Shown: positions 35,471 to 43,797, numbered from the stretch's first letter. The stretch: 64,000 bases of DNA from Lachnospiraceae bacterium Zagget3 (GCA_001941025.1 MSHE01000015.1:73040-137039), one strand, 5' to 3'. The notes: generated by a model from the letters alone, not told the origin. Numbers and translations: made by a program.

Positions 35471-36431
35471 ATATATATTTGTGACCGTGCTTCTGGTGGT
35501 GCTGCTCGCGGCTGTGGCCGCGGTGAGCGCCCTTTGCGTGCGCTGGCAGGCGCACGGCGAGGAGCGCGGCGAAGAGGCGTCGCTTACGGTAGTGACGTCC
35601 TTTTATCCTATGTATATCGCGGCGGAAAATGTGATCGGAGACTGCGACTCTATCCGGCTGGAGAACTTAAGCGAGCCGCAGACCGGATGTCTGCATGACT
35701 ACCAGCTGACAACGGAGGATATGGCGCTGCTGTCTACGGCGGACGTATTTGTCGTAAACGGCGGCGGACTCGAGTCGTTCCTCACGGAGGTGGCCGAACA
35801 GGACTCGGATCTGACCATCCTCGATGCCTGCGAGGGGATCACGCTGTTGGATGACAACGCCCACGCGTGGATGAACGTGGAAAACTATATGCGGCAGGTA
35901 CAAAACATCTGCGACGGCCTGATCGCGGCGCTGCCGAAAGCGGACGGAGGAGACGCGTCCGATACGGCGGAATCCCCGGCAGCAGCGGCCGACACGGCAG
36001 AAGAGTCTGACATTGCCGCGCAGTTGCAGCAGAACACGGCGGCCTACCTCGCGCAGTTGGAGGAGCTCGCGGCGGAATGCGACAACCTCGCCGCCGACCT
36101 CGCCGGACAGCCGGTTGTGCTCTTCCACGAGGCCTATGCCTATCTGGCGGAAGAGCTGGGACTTACCGTGGTCGGCGAGATGGATCTGGACGAAGAGCGG
36201 CAGGTGAGTGCCGGCGAGGTGGCGGGGATCCTCTCCGTGATCGAAGCCGACCATGTGCCGGTCATCTTCGCGGAGGAGCTCTACGCGAAGGATATGGGTG
36301 ACCGCATGGAGGAGGAGACCGATGTGACCGTGCTCTACCTCGATCCCCTGACCCGCGGCGACTACTCCGCCGACAGCTATGTAAATGGTATGCGAGGAAA
36401 CTTGGCGATCATAGCAGAGGCTTACGATTAG
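35460..36431 (+). CDS. Zinc/manganese ABC transporter substrate-binding protein
   Basis: A 323-residue exported protein of the ZnuA/TroA cluster A-I family, which captures zinc or manganese outside the membrane. The GTG at 35460 follows GGGGAAGGA; the open frame upstream lies inside engB. An N-terminal hydrophobic segment (YIFVTVLLVVLLAAVAAVSAL) is a signal or anchor, with no clear lipobox. Likely metal ligands are His in TGCLHDYQLT, His in DDNAHAWMN, His in VLFHEAYAYL, and an acidic residue in the last lobe. The loop that is His-rich in many ZnuA proteins is instead acidic and Ala-rich (ASDTAESPAAAADTAEE). The metal cannot be decided from sequence. ATPase and permease genes follow after a 184-base gap containing an inverted-repeat element. 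Confidence 0.88.
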   Translation: MKNKYIFVTVLLVVLLAAVAAVSALCVRWQAHGEERGEEASLTVVTSFYPMYIAAENVIGDCDSIRLENLSEPQTGCLHDYQLTTEDMALLSTADVFVVNGGGLESFLTEVAEQDSDLTILDACEGITLLDDNAHAWMNVENYMRQVQNICDGLIAALPKADGGDASDTAESPAAAADTAEESDIAAQLQQNTAAYLAQLEELAAECDNLAADLAGQPVVLFHEAYAYLAEELGLTVVGEMDLDEERQVSAGEVAGILSVIEADHVPVIFAEELYAKDMGDRMEEETDVTVLYLDPLTRGDYSADSYVNGMRGNLAIIAEAYD

Positions 36432-36455
36432 TAGAATTATAAAAAACATAGAGCT

Positions 36456-36589
36456 GGATGTACAAGAAAAAATTCACAAGCGGGGTGTATGAGCCGCCGG
36501 TACTTGAAGGCGCGAAGCGGCTTCTTAGTACCGCTGCGTGCGAATCCACAGCGAGAGCGTCCCGCGTTGAATTTATTTCTTGTACATCC
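36456..36589 (+). repeat. 134-bp inverted-repeat element in the metal-transporter operon
   Basis: The ends are near-perfect inverted repeats: 14 identical bases (GGATGTACAAGAAA), then after a one-base gap AAATTCA, then GCGGG. The other arm ends CTTGTACATCC at 36589. Inside, CGGTACT-TGAAG (from about 36497) pairs with CTTC-TTAGTACCG, and AGCCGC can pair alternatively with GCGGCT. As RNA it would be strongly folded, possibly with alternative forms. It lies between the binding-protein and ATPase genes, 27 bases before the latter. It could be a MITE-like insertion, an mRNA-processing structure or an attenuator. No T-run marks it as a simple terminator. Confidence 0.65.
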
Positions 36590-36615
36590 TCCTATAAGAT
36601 ACATAAGGAGTCCAT

Positions 36616-37479
36616 ATGTTCCGACAACTTTCCGAGCCTTGCGGCTTACACTGCATCCAAATGAATCACATCGGCGTCACCCTCGGCGACCAGGAGATCC
36701 TGCGCGATATCAATCTGCATATCCACTGCGGGACCCTTGCGGCCGTGATCGGAAAAAACGGCGCCGGCAAGACGACCCTCATCCGCGCGATCATCGGGGA
36801 CGTTCCGCACACCGGCGAGATCGAGTTTTCCATACAGGACCACGGCGCGATCCGCGGTCCGGGCACAATCATTTCCGATGACGAGATAACTCTCCCCGGC
36901 AGCGGCAGGGATCCGCTGGAGCACAGGGGAATGGAACTGCAGGTCGGCTATGTCCCGCAGAGCTTAAATATCGACAAGCAGACCCCGCTTAGCGTTTACG
37001 ATATGATCACCTGCTACCAGAGCAACGACCCGATCTTCCTGCGCAAGAACAGGAAGATGGAAGAGAAAGTGCGCGAAAGCCTCGCCGTCTTTGACGCGGA
37101 GGACCTGCTTGACCGGCAGGTCTGCAATCTGTCCGGCGGCCAACTGCAGCGGGTGCTTCTCGCCATGGCGATCATGGACCGGCCGGACCTCCTGCTTTTG
37201 GACGAGCCGGTATCCGGCATCGACGCGAGCGGGATGGAGGTATTTTACCGGACGATCACGCAGTTAAAAGAACACTATGATGTGGCGATCCTCCTCGTCT
37301 CGCACGACCTGGACTATGTGGCGCGGTGCGCGGATCAGGTAATCCTTTTAGACGGCGGGGAAGTGGCAGCGCAGGGCAGCGCCCGGGAGGTCTACGACAG
37401 CCCGGCGTTTCGACAAACCTTTGGGAACTTTGATGTGGACGATCTGCTGCGCGCGGACAAAAGGGAGATCGGAAAATGA
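36616..37479 (+). CDS. Zinc/manganese ABC transporter ATPase
   Basis: A 287-residue ATPase of the ZnuC/MntB group that drives metal import. Walker A is GKNGAGKTT (about residues 49-57), the signature LSGGQLQRVLLA, and Walker B LLLLDEPVSGID, with the switch His in LLVSHDLDYV. Compared with typical ZnuC it carries about 30 extra residues between Walker A and the Q-loop (from FSIQDHGAIRG to LEHRGMELQ, ahead of VGYVPQS). The ATG at 36616 follows TAAGGAG. Its stop overlaps the permease start in an ATGA arrangement. Confidence 0.92.
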   Translation: MFRQLSEPCGLHCIQMNHIGVTLGDQEILRDINLHIHCGTLAAVIGKNGAGKTTLIRAIIGDVPHTGEIEFSIQDHGAIRGPGTIISDDEITLPGSGRDPLEHRGMELQVGYVPQSLNIDKQTPLSVYDMITCYQSNDPIFLRKNRKMEEKVRESLAVFDAEDLLDRQVCNLSGGQLQRVLLAMAIMDRPDLLLLDEPVSGIDASGMEVFYRTITQLKEHYDVAILLVSHDLDYVARCADQVILLDGGEVAAQGSAREVYDSPAFRQTFGNFDVDDLLRADKREIGK

Positions 37480-38291
37480 GCGGTGTCATGTCTTTGTTTC
37501 ACTACAACTTCATGGTCTTCGCGTTTGTGGCGATCCTCATCATCAGCCCTCTGTTCGGCATGTTGGGAACGATGGTCGTCAGCAACCGGATGGCGTTCTT
37601 CTCCGACGCGCTCGGCCACTCCGCCTTAACCGGCATCGCGGTGGGCGTGATCTGCGGACTCGGGGAGCCCAGCCTCGCGATGGTGCTGTTCGGGGTGGCG
37701 TTTTCGCTGCTGTTAAACTGGATCCGCAACCGGAACTTCTCCCAGACGGACACAATCATCTCCGTCTTTTCCTCGTGCTGTCTCGCGGTCGGGCTGGCCA
37801 TTCTCTCCCGCGGGGGAACGTTCAGCCAGTACTCCGGCCTCCTTTTGGGCGATGTGCTCGGCATTACCCGGCAGGAGATCATATATCTCGCGATACTGTT
37901 TGTCGCGACATTTGTGTTTTGGATCGTATGCTATAACCGGCTGCAGGCGGTTGTGCTGAACCGGACGCTGGCCAAGAGCCGCCACATCCGGATCCTGCTC
38001 ATGGAGAACCTGTTCTCGATCTTTATCGCGCTGGTCGTCATGCTGTCCGTGCAGTGGATCGGCATCCTGCTGATCAACGCGCTTCTCATCCTGCCGGCGG
38101 CTTCCGCCCGGAACATTTCAAAAAACGTGCGCGAGTATCACCTGTTTGCCGTGATCTTCGCCCTGTTTTCCGGGGTGTTCGGGCTGTTTCTATCCTACTA
38201 TACGAGCGTGGCAACCGGCCCGATGATCGTGATCCTGGCGGCGGTGATCTTTTTCGCGACCTTCTTTTACGGGCGGCGACGATGTTCGTAG
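37476..38291 (+). CDS. Zinc/manganese ABC transporter permease
   Basis: A 271-residue integral membrane permease of the ZnuB/TroC family with about eight membrane segments. Signatures include FFSDALGHSALTGIAVG and the conserved GILLINALLILPAASARN region near the coupling helix. The start overlaps the ATPase stop by 4 bases (ATGA), showing translational coupling. Together with 35460 and 36616 it forms a complete divalent-metal importer. Confidence 0.93.
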   Translation: MSGVMSLFHYNFMVFAFVAILIISPLFGMLGTMVVSNRMAFFSDALGHSALTGIAVGVICGLGEPSLAMVLFGVAFSLLLNWIRNRNFSQTDTIISVFSSCCLAVGLAILSRGGTFSQYSGLLLGDVLGITRQEIIYLAILFVATFVFWIVCYNRLQAVVLNRTLAKSRHIRILLMENLFSIFIALVVMLSVQWIGILLINALLILPAASARNISKNVREYHLFAVIFALFSGVFGLFLSYYTSVATGPMIVILAAVIFFATFFYGRRRCS

Positions 38292-38305
38292 CGCGGAGGA
38301 CCTTT

Positions 38306-38920
38306 ATGCAAAACGATAAACCGGAGTTTTTAAAACAACATAAACCAACGCTGATCGGCCTGTCCGGGGCAAAAAAGGCCGCGGTCTGTATTCCGCTGAT
38401 CGGAACGGAGGACGGGTATGAGATCCTCTTTGAAGTGCGCTCCGCCGGGATCGGGAGCCAGCCCGGCGACCTCTGCTTTCCGGGCGGCAGCCTGGAGGAC
38501 GGGGAGACCACAAAGGAGGCGGCCATCCGGGAGACGATGGAAGAGCTGCGGATCGACAGGGACCGGATCGAGGTACTCGGTCTGATGGATGTATTCGGCG
38601 GTGTCAGCGGTACGCTGTACGTTTACCCGTACGCGGCCCTGCTGTCCGGCTATGAGGGGACGTTTAACCCCGATGAAGTAGAGCGCGTCTTTACGGTTCC
38701 GCTCGCGTTCTTTTTGGAACACACGCCGGAAGTGTATCACACGCGTCTTACGGTGGAGCCGGAAGAGGGCTTTCCCTACGCGCGCGTGCAGGGCGGCCGG
38801 GAATACGCCTGGCGGGAGCGCCGGGAGGAAGTCCTGTTTTATCAGTACAAAGAGGAGACGATCTGGGGAATGACGGCCAAGATCCTGGCTGCCTTTGTGG
38901 AGATCTGGAAAAACGGATGA
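38306..38920 (+). CDS. Nudix hydrolase, CoA pyrophosphatase-like
   Basis: A 204-residue Nudix enzyme that cleaves nucleoside diphosphates linked to another group. The Nudix box reads GSLEDGETTKEAAIRETMEEL, here split for reading: GSLEDGE, then REtmEEL. Just before it, FEVRSAGIGSQPGDLCFPGG matches the extra motif of CoA pyrophosphatases (NUDT7/NudL), so coenzyme A or acyl-CoA is the likely substrate; 4'-phosphopantetheine and 3',5'-ADP would be the products. The ATG at 38306 follows GCGGAGGA. The open frame before it is out of phase with, and inside, the permease gene. It starts 14 bases after the permease stop, so it may share the transcript. A terminator follows. Confidence 0.88.
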   Translation: MQNDKPEFLKQHKPTLIGLSGAKKAAVCIPLIGTEDGYEILFEVRSAGIGSQPGDLCFPGGSLEDGETTKEAAIRETMEELRIDRDRIEVLGLMDVFGGVSGTLYVYPYAALLSGYEGTFNPDEVERVFTVPLAFFLEHTPEVYHTRLTVEPEEGFPYARVQGGREYAWRERREEVLFYQYKEETIWGMTAKILAAFVEIWKNG

Positions 38921-38967
38921 ACCGGCGCCGGGATCCGATCGGGACGAAAGACAAGCGCCGCACGTAA

Positions 38968-38997
38968 AAACAGCAGCTTTGGAAGCTGCTGTTTCTA
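38968..38997 (+). terminator. Rho-independent terminator after the Nudix gene
   Basis: AAACAGCAGCTT at 38968-38979 pairs perfectly with AAGCTGCTGTTT at 38983-38994 around TGG. Confidence 0.8.
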
Positions 38998-39213
38998 CAT
39001 AGGGAGATTTGAGTTATGAAAATGTACTTCTGATCCGGCCCTTTTGACCGGACCAGTGGGAACAAAAAGGAAAATATCCCTGTTGCGAGTTTTATATTAC
39101 GGGAGAAATGTGAGCAAAATGTGTCAAATTTCGAAAAGAAGGAAGAAAGAAATCTAAAGAAAAAAAGAGTAAAATCTAAAAAAACCGTAAAACACGAGAG
39201 AAAATAATCCATA
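38998..39213. other. AT-rich gap before trkA with no gene seen
   Basis: About 215 bases of markedly AT-rich sequence. It contains a purine-rich run near 39132-39180 with two copies of AAATCTAAA (about 23 bases apart), a small TCCGG/CCGGA hairpin near 39035, and a five-codon ATG...TGA at 39016 that I do not call a gene. The A-rich runs just upstream of the trkA promoter may bend DNA or help polymerase bind. I see no riboswitch signature. Confidence 0.4.
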
Positions 39214-39242
39214 TTGCAATTTTTAAACAATAGATATATTAT
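39214..39242 (+). promoter_or_regulatory. Promoter of trkA-trkH
   Basis: TTGCAA at 39214-39219 and TATTAT at 39237-39242, spaced 17 bases. The leader to the ATG at 39281 is only about 32 bases, leaving no space for a riboswitch. Confidence 0.6.
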
Positions 39243-39280
39243 ATATGAAGCTTTACGGAAAGCGGGGGTGAGAAATCGCC

Positions 39281-40672
39281 ATGGCAGAACGAAAAAAAAG
39301 AGAAAGAATAAAAAGACTGCGGATCATCATCGTGGGCTGCGGCAAGGTCGGATCCACTCTGGTGGAACGGCTGACCGAGGACAATCATGACATCACGGTG
39401 ATCGATCAGAATCCGTCGGAGGTTCAGCTGATCACCGACCATTACGATGTCGCCGGACTTGTCGGAAACGGCGCGAGTTTTGCCGTGCAGCAGGAGGCCG
39501 GCGTGGAGGAGGCGGATGTGCTGATCGCCGTCACCGCGTCGGACGAGCTCAATCTGGTGTGCTGCATGGTCGCGAAGCGCGCGGGGCACTGTGACGTGAT
39601 CGCCCGCGTGCGCACACCGGAGTATGTGGACGACGCGGAATACCTGCGGGAGCAGATGGGGATGGCCATGATCATCAATCCGGACCGGCAGGCGGCCCTG
39701 GCCATCGCGCGGATCCTGTTTACCCCCACCGCGCTGGCCGTCGACTCCTTTGCGGGCGGACATGCGGACATGATCAGCTTAAAGCTGCCGGAGGGAAACC
39801 AGCTTGTCGGGAAACGCATCATGGATCTGGAGGACGAACTCTTAAACGCCGTCCTGATCTGCGCGGTACGGCGCGGCGACGAAGTGACCATTCCGGACGG
39901 CTCGTTCGTGCTGGAGACCGGAGACGAGATCGCCTTTATCACACAGATGAGAAGAGCGCGGAGTTTTTTGAATCATATGGGATTTAAGACCCATATGGTG
40001 CGCGACGCCATCCTGTTGGGAGGCGGGCGCTGCGCCTGCTATCTGTCGCAGATCCTGGTCAAGGCGGGTGTCGCGGTGACGGTCGTGGAAAAAGATCCGT
40101 TAACCTGCGCGAAGCTGAGTGTGGATGTGCCACAGGCGGTCGTGATCAACGGCGACGCGGGCAACGTGGACCAGTTAAACGAAGTGGGCATCACATCGGC
40201 CGAGGCGGTTGTCGCGCTGACCGATACCGATGAGGAGAACATCCTCGTCTCCCTGTACGCGAAGAAGGTATCAAGCGCCAAACTGGTCACCCGGGTCAAC
40301 CGCATCACATTCAGTTCCGTGATCCGTGACTTGGATCTGGGCAGCATTGTGTTCCCCGAATATCTCACCTCGGAAGCGATCATGACGTTTGTGCGGAACA
40401 AAGCGGCCTTGATGCACAACGACATTGAGACGCTGGTGCGGCTCTTCGACGGGCAGGTGGAGGCCGTGGAATTTTATGTCGGAGAAGACACCGGAGTGAC
40501 AGGCAAGCCGCTTTCGGAGTTAAAGCTCCGGGAACAGGTGCTGATCACCTGCATCAATCGCGGTGGGCAGGTCATCATCCCGCGCGGCAATACGGAGATT
40601 CTTCCGGGCGACACGGTGATCGTTGTGTCGACGGATGAGAACCTGACGGAATTAGACGACATTCTTGCGTAG
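39281..40672 (+). CDS. trkA: Trk potassium uptake system regulatory subunit TrkA
   Basis: A 463-residue cytoplasmic protein that gates the TrkH potassium channel in response to bound nucleotides. It contains two tandem RCK units. Each begins with a Rossmann NAD-binding domain (IIIVGCGKVGSTLVERL and AILLGGGRCACYLSQIL) and ends with a TrkA-C domain (about 150-225 and 375-463). Acidic residues end strand 2 in each (DITVIDQN and TVVEKD), as expected for NAD(H). RCK-C domains often bind c-di-AMP in Firmicutes, so that regulation is possible. trkH follows after 21 bases. Confidence 0.96.
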   Translation: MAERKKRERIKRLRIIIVGCGKVGSTLVERLTEDNHDITVIDQNPSEVQLITDHYDVAGLVGNGASFAVQQEAGVEEADVLIAVTASDELNLVCCMVAKRAGHCDVIARVRTPEYVDDAEYLREQMGMAMIINPDRQAALAIARILFTPTALAVDSFAGGHADMISLKLPEGNQLVGKRIMDLEDELLNAVLICAVRRGDEVTIPDGSFVLETGDEIAFITQMRRARSFLNHMGFKTHMVRDAILLGGGRCACYLSQILVKAGVAVTVVEKDPLTCAKLSVDVPQAVVINGDAGNVDQLNEVGITSAEAVVALTDTDEENILVSLYAKKVSSAKLVTRVNRITFSSVIRDLDLGSIVFPEYLTSEAIMTFVRNKAALMHNDIETLVRLFDGQVEAVEFYVGEDTGVTGKPLSELKLREQVLITCINRGGQVIIPRGNTEILPGDTVIVVSTDENLTELDDILA

Positions 40673-40693
40673 TAAATACAAGGCAGGTGCATT

Positions 40694-42160
40694 ATGAACC
40701 GCTCGATCATACGATATATTCTGGGCTGGGTCATCTTCGTGGAAGGAGCGTTTATGCTGCTTCCGTGGATCATTGCGCTCATTTATCGGGAGCGGTGCGG
40801 CTACTGGTTTTTGCTCATCGGCCTCATCGCCTGTTTCGTGGGATTTTTGATCACGCGTTTTAAACCGAAGAGCACGATGTTTTCCATGCGCGAGGGGTGT
40901 ATCGCCACGGCGCTCAGCTGGATCGTGATGAGTTTCATCGGCTGTCTTCCGTTTTTCCTGAGCGGTCAGATTCCGGGCTTTGTCAACGCGCTGTTTGAGA
41001 CGGTGTCCGGATTTACCACTACCGGGGCGAGCGTTCTGTCGGACGTGGAGTCGCTCGCGCACTGTATGCTGTTCTGGCGGTCGTTCACGCACTGGATCGG
41101 CGGTATGGGCGTACTGGTCCTTTTGCTGGCCGTGATCCGGATGGCCGGCGGCTCCAATATGAACCTGATGCGGGCGGAGAGCTCGGGGCCTTCCGTGGGA
41201 AAGCTGGTTCCGAAAGCCATGCGTTCCGCGCGGATCCTGTATCTTATCTACATCGTAATGACACTGCTCATGGTCGTGTTCCTGGTCGCGGGGCATATGT
41301 CGGTGTTTGAGGCGTTTAACACCGCGTTCGCCACGGCCGGTACCGGCGGTTTTTCCATAAGAAACTCCAGCCTGACGGACTGCTCCGCCTACATCCAGTG
41401 GGTGGTCACCGCCTTTATGATCGCCTTTGGGGTCAGTTTTACCTTCTATTATCTTCTCCTGTTCAGAAAGTGGCGGCAGGCGGCGCGCATGGACGAAGTG
41501 AAGGTCTATCTGGGGATCATCGTGGCCTCGGTCGTCGTGGTCATGATCAATGTCTACAACGTGTCGCTGGCGTTCGGGGACAACCTTCGGACCGTCGCGT
41601 TCCAGGTGAGTTCGATCATGACGACGACCGGCTTCGCGACGACGGACTTCGACGCCTGGCCGGAGTTTTCGCGCCTGGTTCTTGTATTGCTCATGTTTAT
41701 CGGTGCCTGCGCGGGCAGCACCGGCGGCGGGATCAAGGTGTCGCGTATTATCATCCTGGTGAAATCCATGGTTCGGGAATTCGGGTCCTACCTGTTCCCG
41801 AAGCGGGTCAAGACGATTAAAATGAACGGCAAGGTGGTGGAGCCGGAGGTCGTCCGCGGGGTGGCGGTTTTCCTGATCGCGTACATCGTCCTTTTTGTGG
41901 CCTCGATCATCTGTCTGTCGTTTGAAGACCACGACATGATCACGAACTTTTCGGCGGTACTCGCGTCCGTCAACAACATCGGACCCGGCCTGGGCATGGT
42001 CGGCCCGTCGCAGGGTTACGACTTCTTTACGGGCTTCAACAAGTTTGTGCTGATGTTTGACATGATCGCGGGCAGGCTCGAACTGTTCCCGCTGCTCATG
42101 CTTCTCTATCCGCCTACGTGGAAGGGCATCTTTAAGAGGACAAAGCGGCAGGAGGCATAG
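40694..42160 (+). CDS. trkH: Trk potassium uptake system membrane subunit TrkH
   Basis: A 488-residue membrane protein of the TrkH/KtrB superfamily that conducts potassium into the cell. Four repeated membrane-pore-membrane units are visible through their selectivity-filter segments: TTTGASVL, TAGTGGFS, TTTGFATTD and NNIGPGLG. Each supplies the conserved filter glycine. Extra N-terminal segments agree with TrkH and not the shorter KtrB. It forms an operon with trkA. Confidence 0.96.
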   Translation: MNRSIIRYILGWVIFVEGAFMLLPWIIALIYRERCGYWFLLIGLIACFVGFLITRFKPKSTMFSMREGCIATALSWIVMSFIGCLPFFLSGQIPGFVNALFETVSGFTTTGASVLSDVESLAHCMLFWRSFTHWIGGMGVLVLLLAVIRMAGGSNMNLMRAESSGPSVGKLVPKAMRSARILYLIYIVMTLLMVVFLVAGHMSVFEAFNTAFATAGTGGFSIRNSSLTDCSAYIQWVVTAFMIAFGVSFTFYYLLLFRKWRQAARMDEVKVYLGIIVASVVVVMINVYNVSLAFGDNLRTVAFQVSSIMTTTGFATTDFDAWPEFSRLVLVLLMFIGACAGSTGGGIKVSRIIILVKSMVREFGSYLFPKRVKTIKMNGKVVEPEVVRGVAVFLIAYIVLFVASIICLSFEDHDMITNFSAVLASVNNIGPGLGMVGPSQGYDFFTGFNKFVLMFDMIAGRLELFPLLMLLYPPTWKGIFKRTKRQEA

Positions 42161-42181
42161 CACCGATTGCGAGGAACTCCC

Positions 42182-43012
42182 ATGGACGCACACAACAATC
42201 AGAAAAAAATCGCGGTGGTCAACGATCTGTCCGGGTTCGGACGCTGTTCTCTCGCCGTGGCCATGCCGATCATCTCGGCCATGAAGATCCAGTGCTGTCC
42301 CGTTCCGACGGCTATTTTATCCAATCATACCGGATTTGAGAGCTATTTTTTTGAGGACTACACCTCGCGGATGGAGTCCTATGTGGCCGAGTGGAAGACG
42401 CTGGGCCTGCGCTTTGACGGGATCTGCACCGGGTTTCTGGGTTCGAAGAAGCGGATCTCGCTCGTGGCGGATTTTTTAAAGGAGTTTACGGATCCGGGCA
42501 CGATCGTTTTGATCGATCCGGTGATGGGGGATTATGGAAAACCATATCCCACATACACGCCGCAGATGTGCCGGGAGATGAAAAAACTCGTGCGGTACGC
42601 GGATATTCTGACGCCGAACCTGACGGAGGCCTGTATCCTGACAGACACGCCGTACAAAGAGAAGTGGCGCGTGGCCGAGATCACGGAAATGGCCGAAGCG
42701 CTCTCAGCGATGGGGCCGGAGAAGATCGCGGTGACCGGGATCCCGCAGGGGAGCTTTCTGGCGAACCTCTGTTACGAAAAAGGACAGCCGGTGAAGATGC
42801 GGCGCACGCATCAGATCGGGCCCTCCCGCTCCGGGACCGGGGACATCTTCGCGGCGATCCTCGCGGCGGACGCGGTGAACGGCGTGCCGTTTGAGGACTC
42901 CGTGCGGAAGGCATCGCTGTTTATCAAGCGCTGTATCATAAGCTCCATCGAAAAGGAAATCCCCCTTACAGATGGGGTATGCTTTGAAGAACACCTTTCA
43001 AGGTTAATATAG
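42182..43012 (+). CDS. Pyridoxamine/pyridoxal kinase
   Basis: A 276-residue ribokinase-superfamily kinase that phosphorylates pyridoxamine or pyridoxal to make the B6 cofactor. Typical segments are VNDLSGFGRCSLAVAMPIISAMKIQCC at the N-terminus (substrate site), LIDPVMGDYGK, LTPNLTEACIL, and the anion-hole/ATP motif GPSRSGTGDIFAA with catalytic Asp in GTGD. The ATG at 42182 follows GAGGAACTCC; a TTG five codons earlier is less likely. It lies 21 bases after trkH and may be co-transcribed with it. Confidence 0.9.
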   Translation: MDAHNNQKKIAVVNDLSGFGRCSLAVAMPIISAMKIQCCPVPTAILSNHTGFESYFFEDYTSRMESYVAEWKTLGLRFDGICTGFLGSKKRISLVADFLKEFTDPGTIVLIDPVMGDYGKPYPTYTPQMCREMKKLVRYADILTPNLTEACILTDTPYKEKWRVAEITEMAEALSAMGPEKIAVTGIPQGSFLANLCYEKGQPVKMRRTHQIGPSRSGTGDIFAAILAADAVNGVPFEDSVRKASLFIKRCIISSIEKEIPLTDGVCFEEHLSRLI

Positions 43013-43013
43013 G

Positions 43014-43027
43014 GGGCTGCGCAGCCC
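43014..43027. other. Perfect 14-bp palindrome after the pyridoxamine kinase gene
   Basis: GGGCTGC followed directly by GCAGCCC, two bases after the stop codon and 24 bases before the next start. There is no T-run. It may be a weak hairpin or a dimeric protein site. Confidence 0.35.
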
Positions 43028-43050
43028 GCTAAGTTTAATGGAGAAATGAA

Positions 43051-43653
43051 ATGGAAATTCTCTACAAGGTCCACAATAATCTGTACGTGAATCTCACGAA
43101 CAAGTGTCCGTGCGCCTGCACGTTCTGCCTGCGGCAAAATACCGACCGGGTCGGGGAGTCGGACAGCCTGTGGCTGGAGCGGGAGCCGACCGCGGAGGAA
43201 GTAATCGCGGCGTTTGCGGAGCAGGACATGCGCGCGTATGACGAGGTCGTGTTCTGCGGGTTCGGGGAGCCGACGGAGGCGCTGCCGGTTCTGCTGCCGG
43301 TCGCGGACTACGTGAAAGAGACCTATGCGATGCCCGTGCGCTTAAACACAAACGGGCTCGGCAATCTCATCTGGGAGCGCGACATCACGCCGGAGTTCGA
43401 GGGACGGATCGACACGGTCTCCATCAGCCTGAACACACCGGACCCCGCGCGCTATCTGGAACTGACGCGCAGCCGGTTCGGCGAGGGCTCGTTTGAGGCC
43501 GTGCTGGACTTCGCAGAGCGCTGCGCGCGCCACGTCGGGAAGGTCGTGATGACCACGGTAGAGACCACGATCACGCGCGAGGAGGAGGAGGCATGCCGGC
43601 AGATCTGCGCGGAGCGCGGCATCCACTATCGGATCCGTACCTTTGAGGGGTGA
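43051..43653 (+). CDS. TatD-linked radical SAM protein
   Basis: A 200-residue minimal radical SAM protein of the family usually found beside, or fused to, the TatD nuclease. The cluster motif CX3CX2C is Cys19, Cys23 and Cys26 in NKCPCACTFCLRQ. The SAM-binding GFGEPTE and a barrel strand DTVSISLNTPDPARYLELTR follow. It lacks the SPASM or other accessory domains, so the substrate is unknown. tatD itself is not next to it here. The ATG follows ATGGAGAAATG. A terminator follows. Confidence 0.85.
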   Translation: MEILYKVHNNLYVNLTNKCPCACTFCLRQNTDRVGESDSLWLEREPTAEEVIAAFAEQDMRAYDEVVFCGFGEPTEALPVLLPVADYVKETYAMPVRLNTNGLGNLIWERDITPEFEGRIDTVSISLNTPDPARYLELTRSRFGEGSFEAVLDFAERCARHVGKVVMTTVETTITREEEEACRQICAERGIHYRIRTFEG

Positions 43654-43682
43654 GCGGGAGATCCGGGGTGATATTTTGTAAG

Positions 43683-43707
43683 GAAGGCTTAAACGGCCTT
43701 CTTTTTT
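43683..43707 (+). terminator. Rho-independent terminator after the radical SAM gene
   Basis: GAAGGC at 43683-43688 pairs with GCCTTC at 43696-43701, followed by TTTTTT. Confidence 0.75.
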
Positions 43708-43739
43708 CTTGCTTTTTCCTGAACTTCCCAAGTAAGGGG

Positions 43740-43797
43740 TTGACAACTCTAGTTAGTCGTGGTAAACTGCGCATGGATTCAGTTAGGGAGCGCTAAC
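43740..43797 (+). promoter_or_regulatory. feo operon promoter with palindromic operator candidate
   Basis: TTGACA at 43740-43745 and TAAACT at 43763-43768, spaced 17 bases. Just after the expected start of transcription is the inverted repeat GTTAG-GGAGCG-CTAAC at 43782-43797; a further AGTTAG lies at 43750. The half-sites resemble those of DtxR/IdeR-family metal repressors (TTAGG...CTAA), but the spacer is longer than in the classic IdeR box. An iron-sensing repressor site is likely from context. Confidence 0.55.

Noticed and set aside
39016..39033. Five-codon leader peptide (ATG to TGA) after AGGGAG
   Set aside because: It is too short to distinguish from chance, has no attenuator next to it, and lies upstream of the likely trkA promoter.
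38998..39280. c-di-AMP (ydaO-type) riboswitch upstream of trkA
   Set aside because: The genes would suit it, but I could not find the conserved aptamer blocks, and a promoter at 39214-39242 leaves only a short leader.
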